DNA of 64,000 nt, from the NCBI RefSeq assembly GCF_014200455.1, contig NZ_JACHBW010000008.1:186001-250000 (forward strand), in the 5' to 3' direction. The notes under the pieces were generated by a model. It made no database searches. It was not told where the DNA came from and worked only from the letters and a program-made list of their open reading frames with translations. Below are positions 63,719-64,000 of the stretch, in pieces. A program made the position numbers and the translations under genes. Each line of letters opens with the position of its first letter. The first letter of the stretch is position 1. Origin of the DNA: Paraburkholderia bannensis (GTDB lineage: Bacteria > Pseudomonadota > Gammaproteobacteria > Burkholderiales > Burkholderiaceae).

Positions 63719-64000
63719 ATGAGCGAGAACCCGCAGGCGCATTACACCGTCGTGTATGTCGACGACGAAGAGTTAGCCCGCAAGTATTTTGCGCGCTCGG
63801 CTGGAAGCGAGTACGAAGTGCTGCTCGCCGCCAGCGCGGACGAAGCCATCTCGATCCTGCGCAGCGAAGGCGCGCGGGTCGCGATCCTGCTGACCGACTT
63901 TCGCATGCCCGGCCGGCATGGCGGAGATCTGTTGCGGCAGGTCGCGCAGGAGTATGCGCATATCGTGCGCATCCTGGTGACCGCCTACGCGGACAAGGAC
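63719..64000 (+). CDS. phcR: PhcR-like response regulator, partial
   Basis: The first 94 codons of a receiver-domain protein that runs off the window end. Acidic DDEE near the start, phosphoacceptor aspartate in LLTDFRMPGRHGG and the threonine in ILVTAYADKD are visible. ATG 63719 lies eight bases after the kinase stop behind GAGGTCGAG. In known phc loci PhcR carries a further C-terminal kinase-like domain, which cannot be checked here. Confidence 0.75.
   Translation, partial: MSENPQAHYTVVYVDDEELARKYFARSAGSEYEVLLAASADEAISILRSEGARVAILLTDFRMPGRHGGDLLRQVAQEYAHIVRILVTAYADKD

Overview
The window is GC-rich, densely coded bacterial chromosome. The evidence points to Burkholderiaceae, most likely Paraburkholderia or a close relative: a PhcB/PhcS/PhcR-type quorum-sensing locus, a chromosomal KfrA-like protein, an extra S21 copy beside a cold-shock gene, many LysR/TetR regulators, and a roughly 0.5-kb interspersed repeat of the kind common in that group. 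I recognised no rRNA, tRNA, CRISPR array or complete insertion sequence.

Layout. 1-6.2 kb: a GT39-type membrane glycosyltransferase; a TetR regulator with an AcuI-like acrylyl-CoA reductase; an AraC regulator convergent with an MHS-type transporter; a cytochrome peroxidase remnant. 6.2-16.4 kb: a KfrA-like coiled-coil protein, nitronate monooxygenase plus LysR regulator, a DsbA/FrnE-like protein, a CPA1 Na+/H+ antiporter, RNA helicase DbpA and a two-component pair. 16.5-24.5 kb: a complete RND efflux operon (adaptor, pump, outer-membrane channel) lying between two same-orientation copies of an inverted-repeat-ended element. The TetR regulator beside it has lost its DNA-binding domain at the border of the second copy, and a third, decayed copy adjoins a truncated Rieske oxygenase gene.

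24.5-39 kb: ordinary metabolic and transport genes. These are a LysR regulator with an aldo/keto reductase, an MFS permease followed by a DAO-family oxidase, a four-gene betaine/choline-type ABC importer, and an M20 amidohydrolase paired with an MHS transporter.

39.3-51.2 kb: the most interesting block, a light/photo-oxidative-stress cluster. It holds a LitR/CarH-like MerR regulator without a visible B12 motif, GTP cyclohydrolase I, a lipocalin, an FAD-dependent amine-oxidase-like protein, a cryptochrome/photolyase, a DUF2256 protein, an iron-sulfur (6-4)-type photolyase, an unusual protein with a photolyase-type FAD domain at its N-terminus, a TIGR01777 SDR, a DUF2878 protein, a chalcone-isomerase-like protein and an esterase. 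Four genes are joined by 4-nt overlaps. ATGAGT/ACTCAT motifs recur in the control regions. The likely theme is DNA photorepair, flavin/pterin supply and membrane or lipid protection.

51.3-56.4 kb: a stress-type region of very small genes (CspA, S21 with a TTG start, several 70-100-residue unknown proteins) with a broken Hsp20 gene. 56.4-58.4 kb: a TetR regulator divergent from an SDR/DoxX-like pair across an unusually clear palindromic operator. 58.6-64 kb: a glycine-rich secreted protein, a phosphoesterase/phospholipase C-like enzyme, and the start of a phcBSR-like quorum-sensing operon that runs off the window end.
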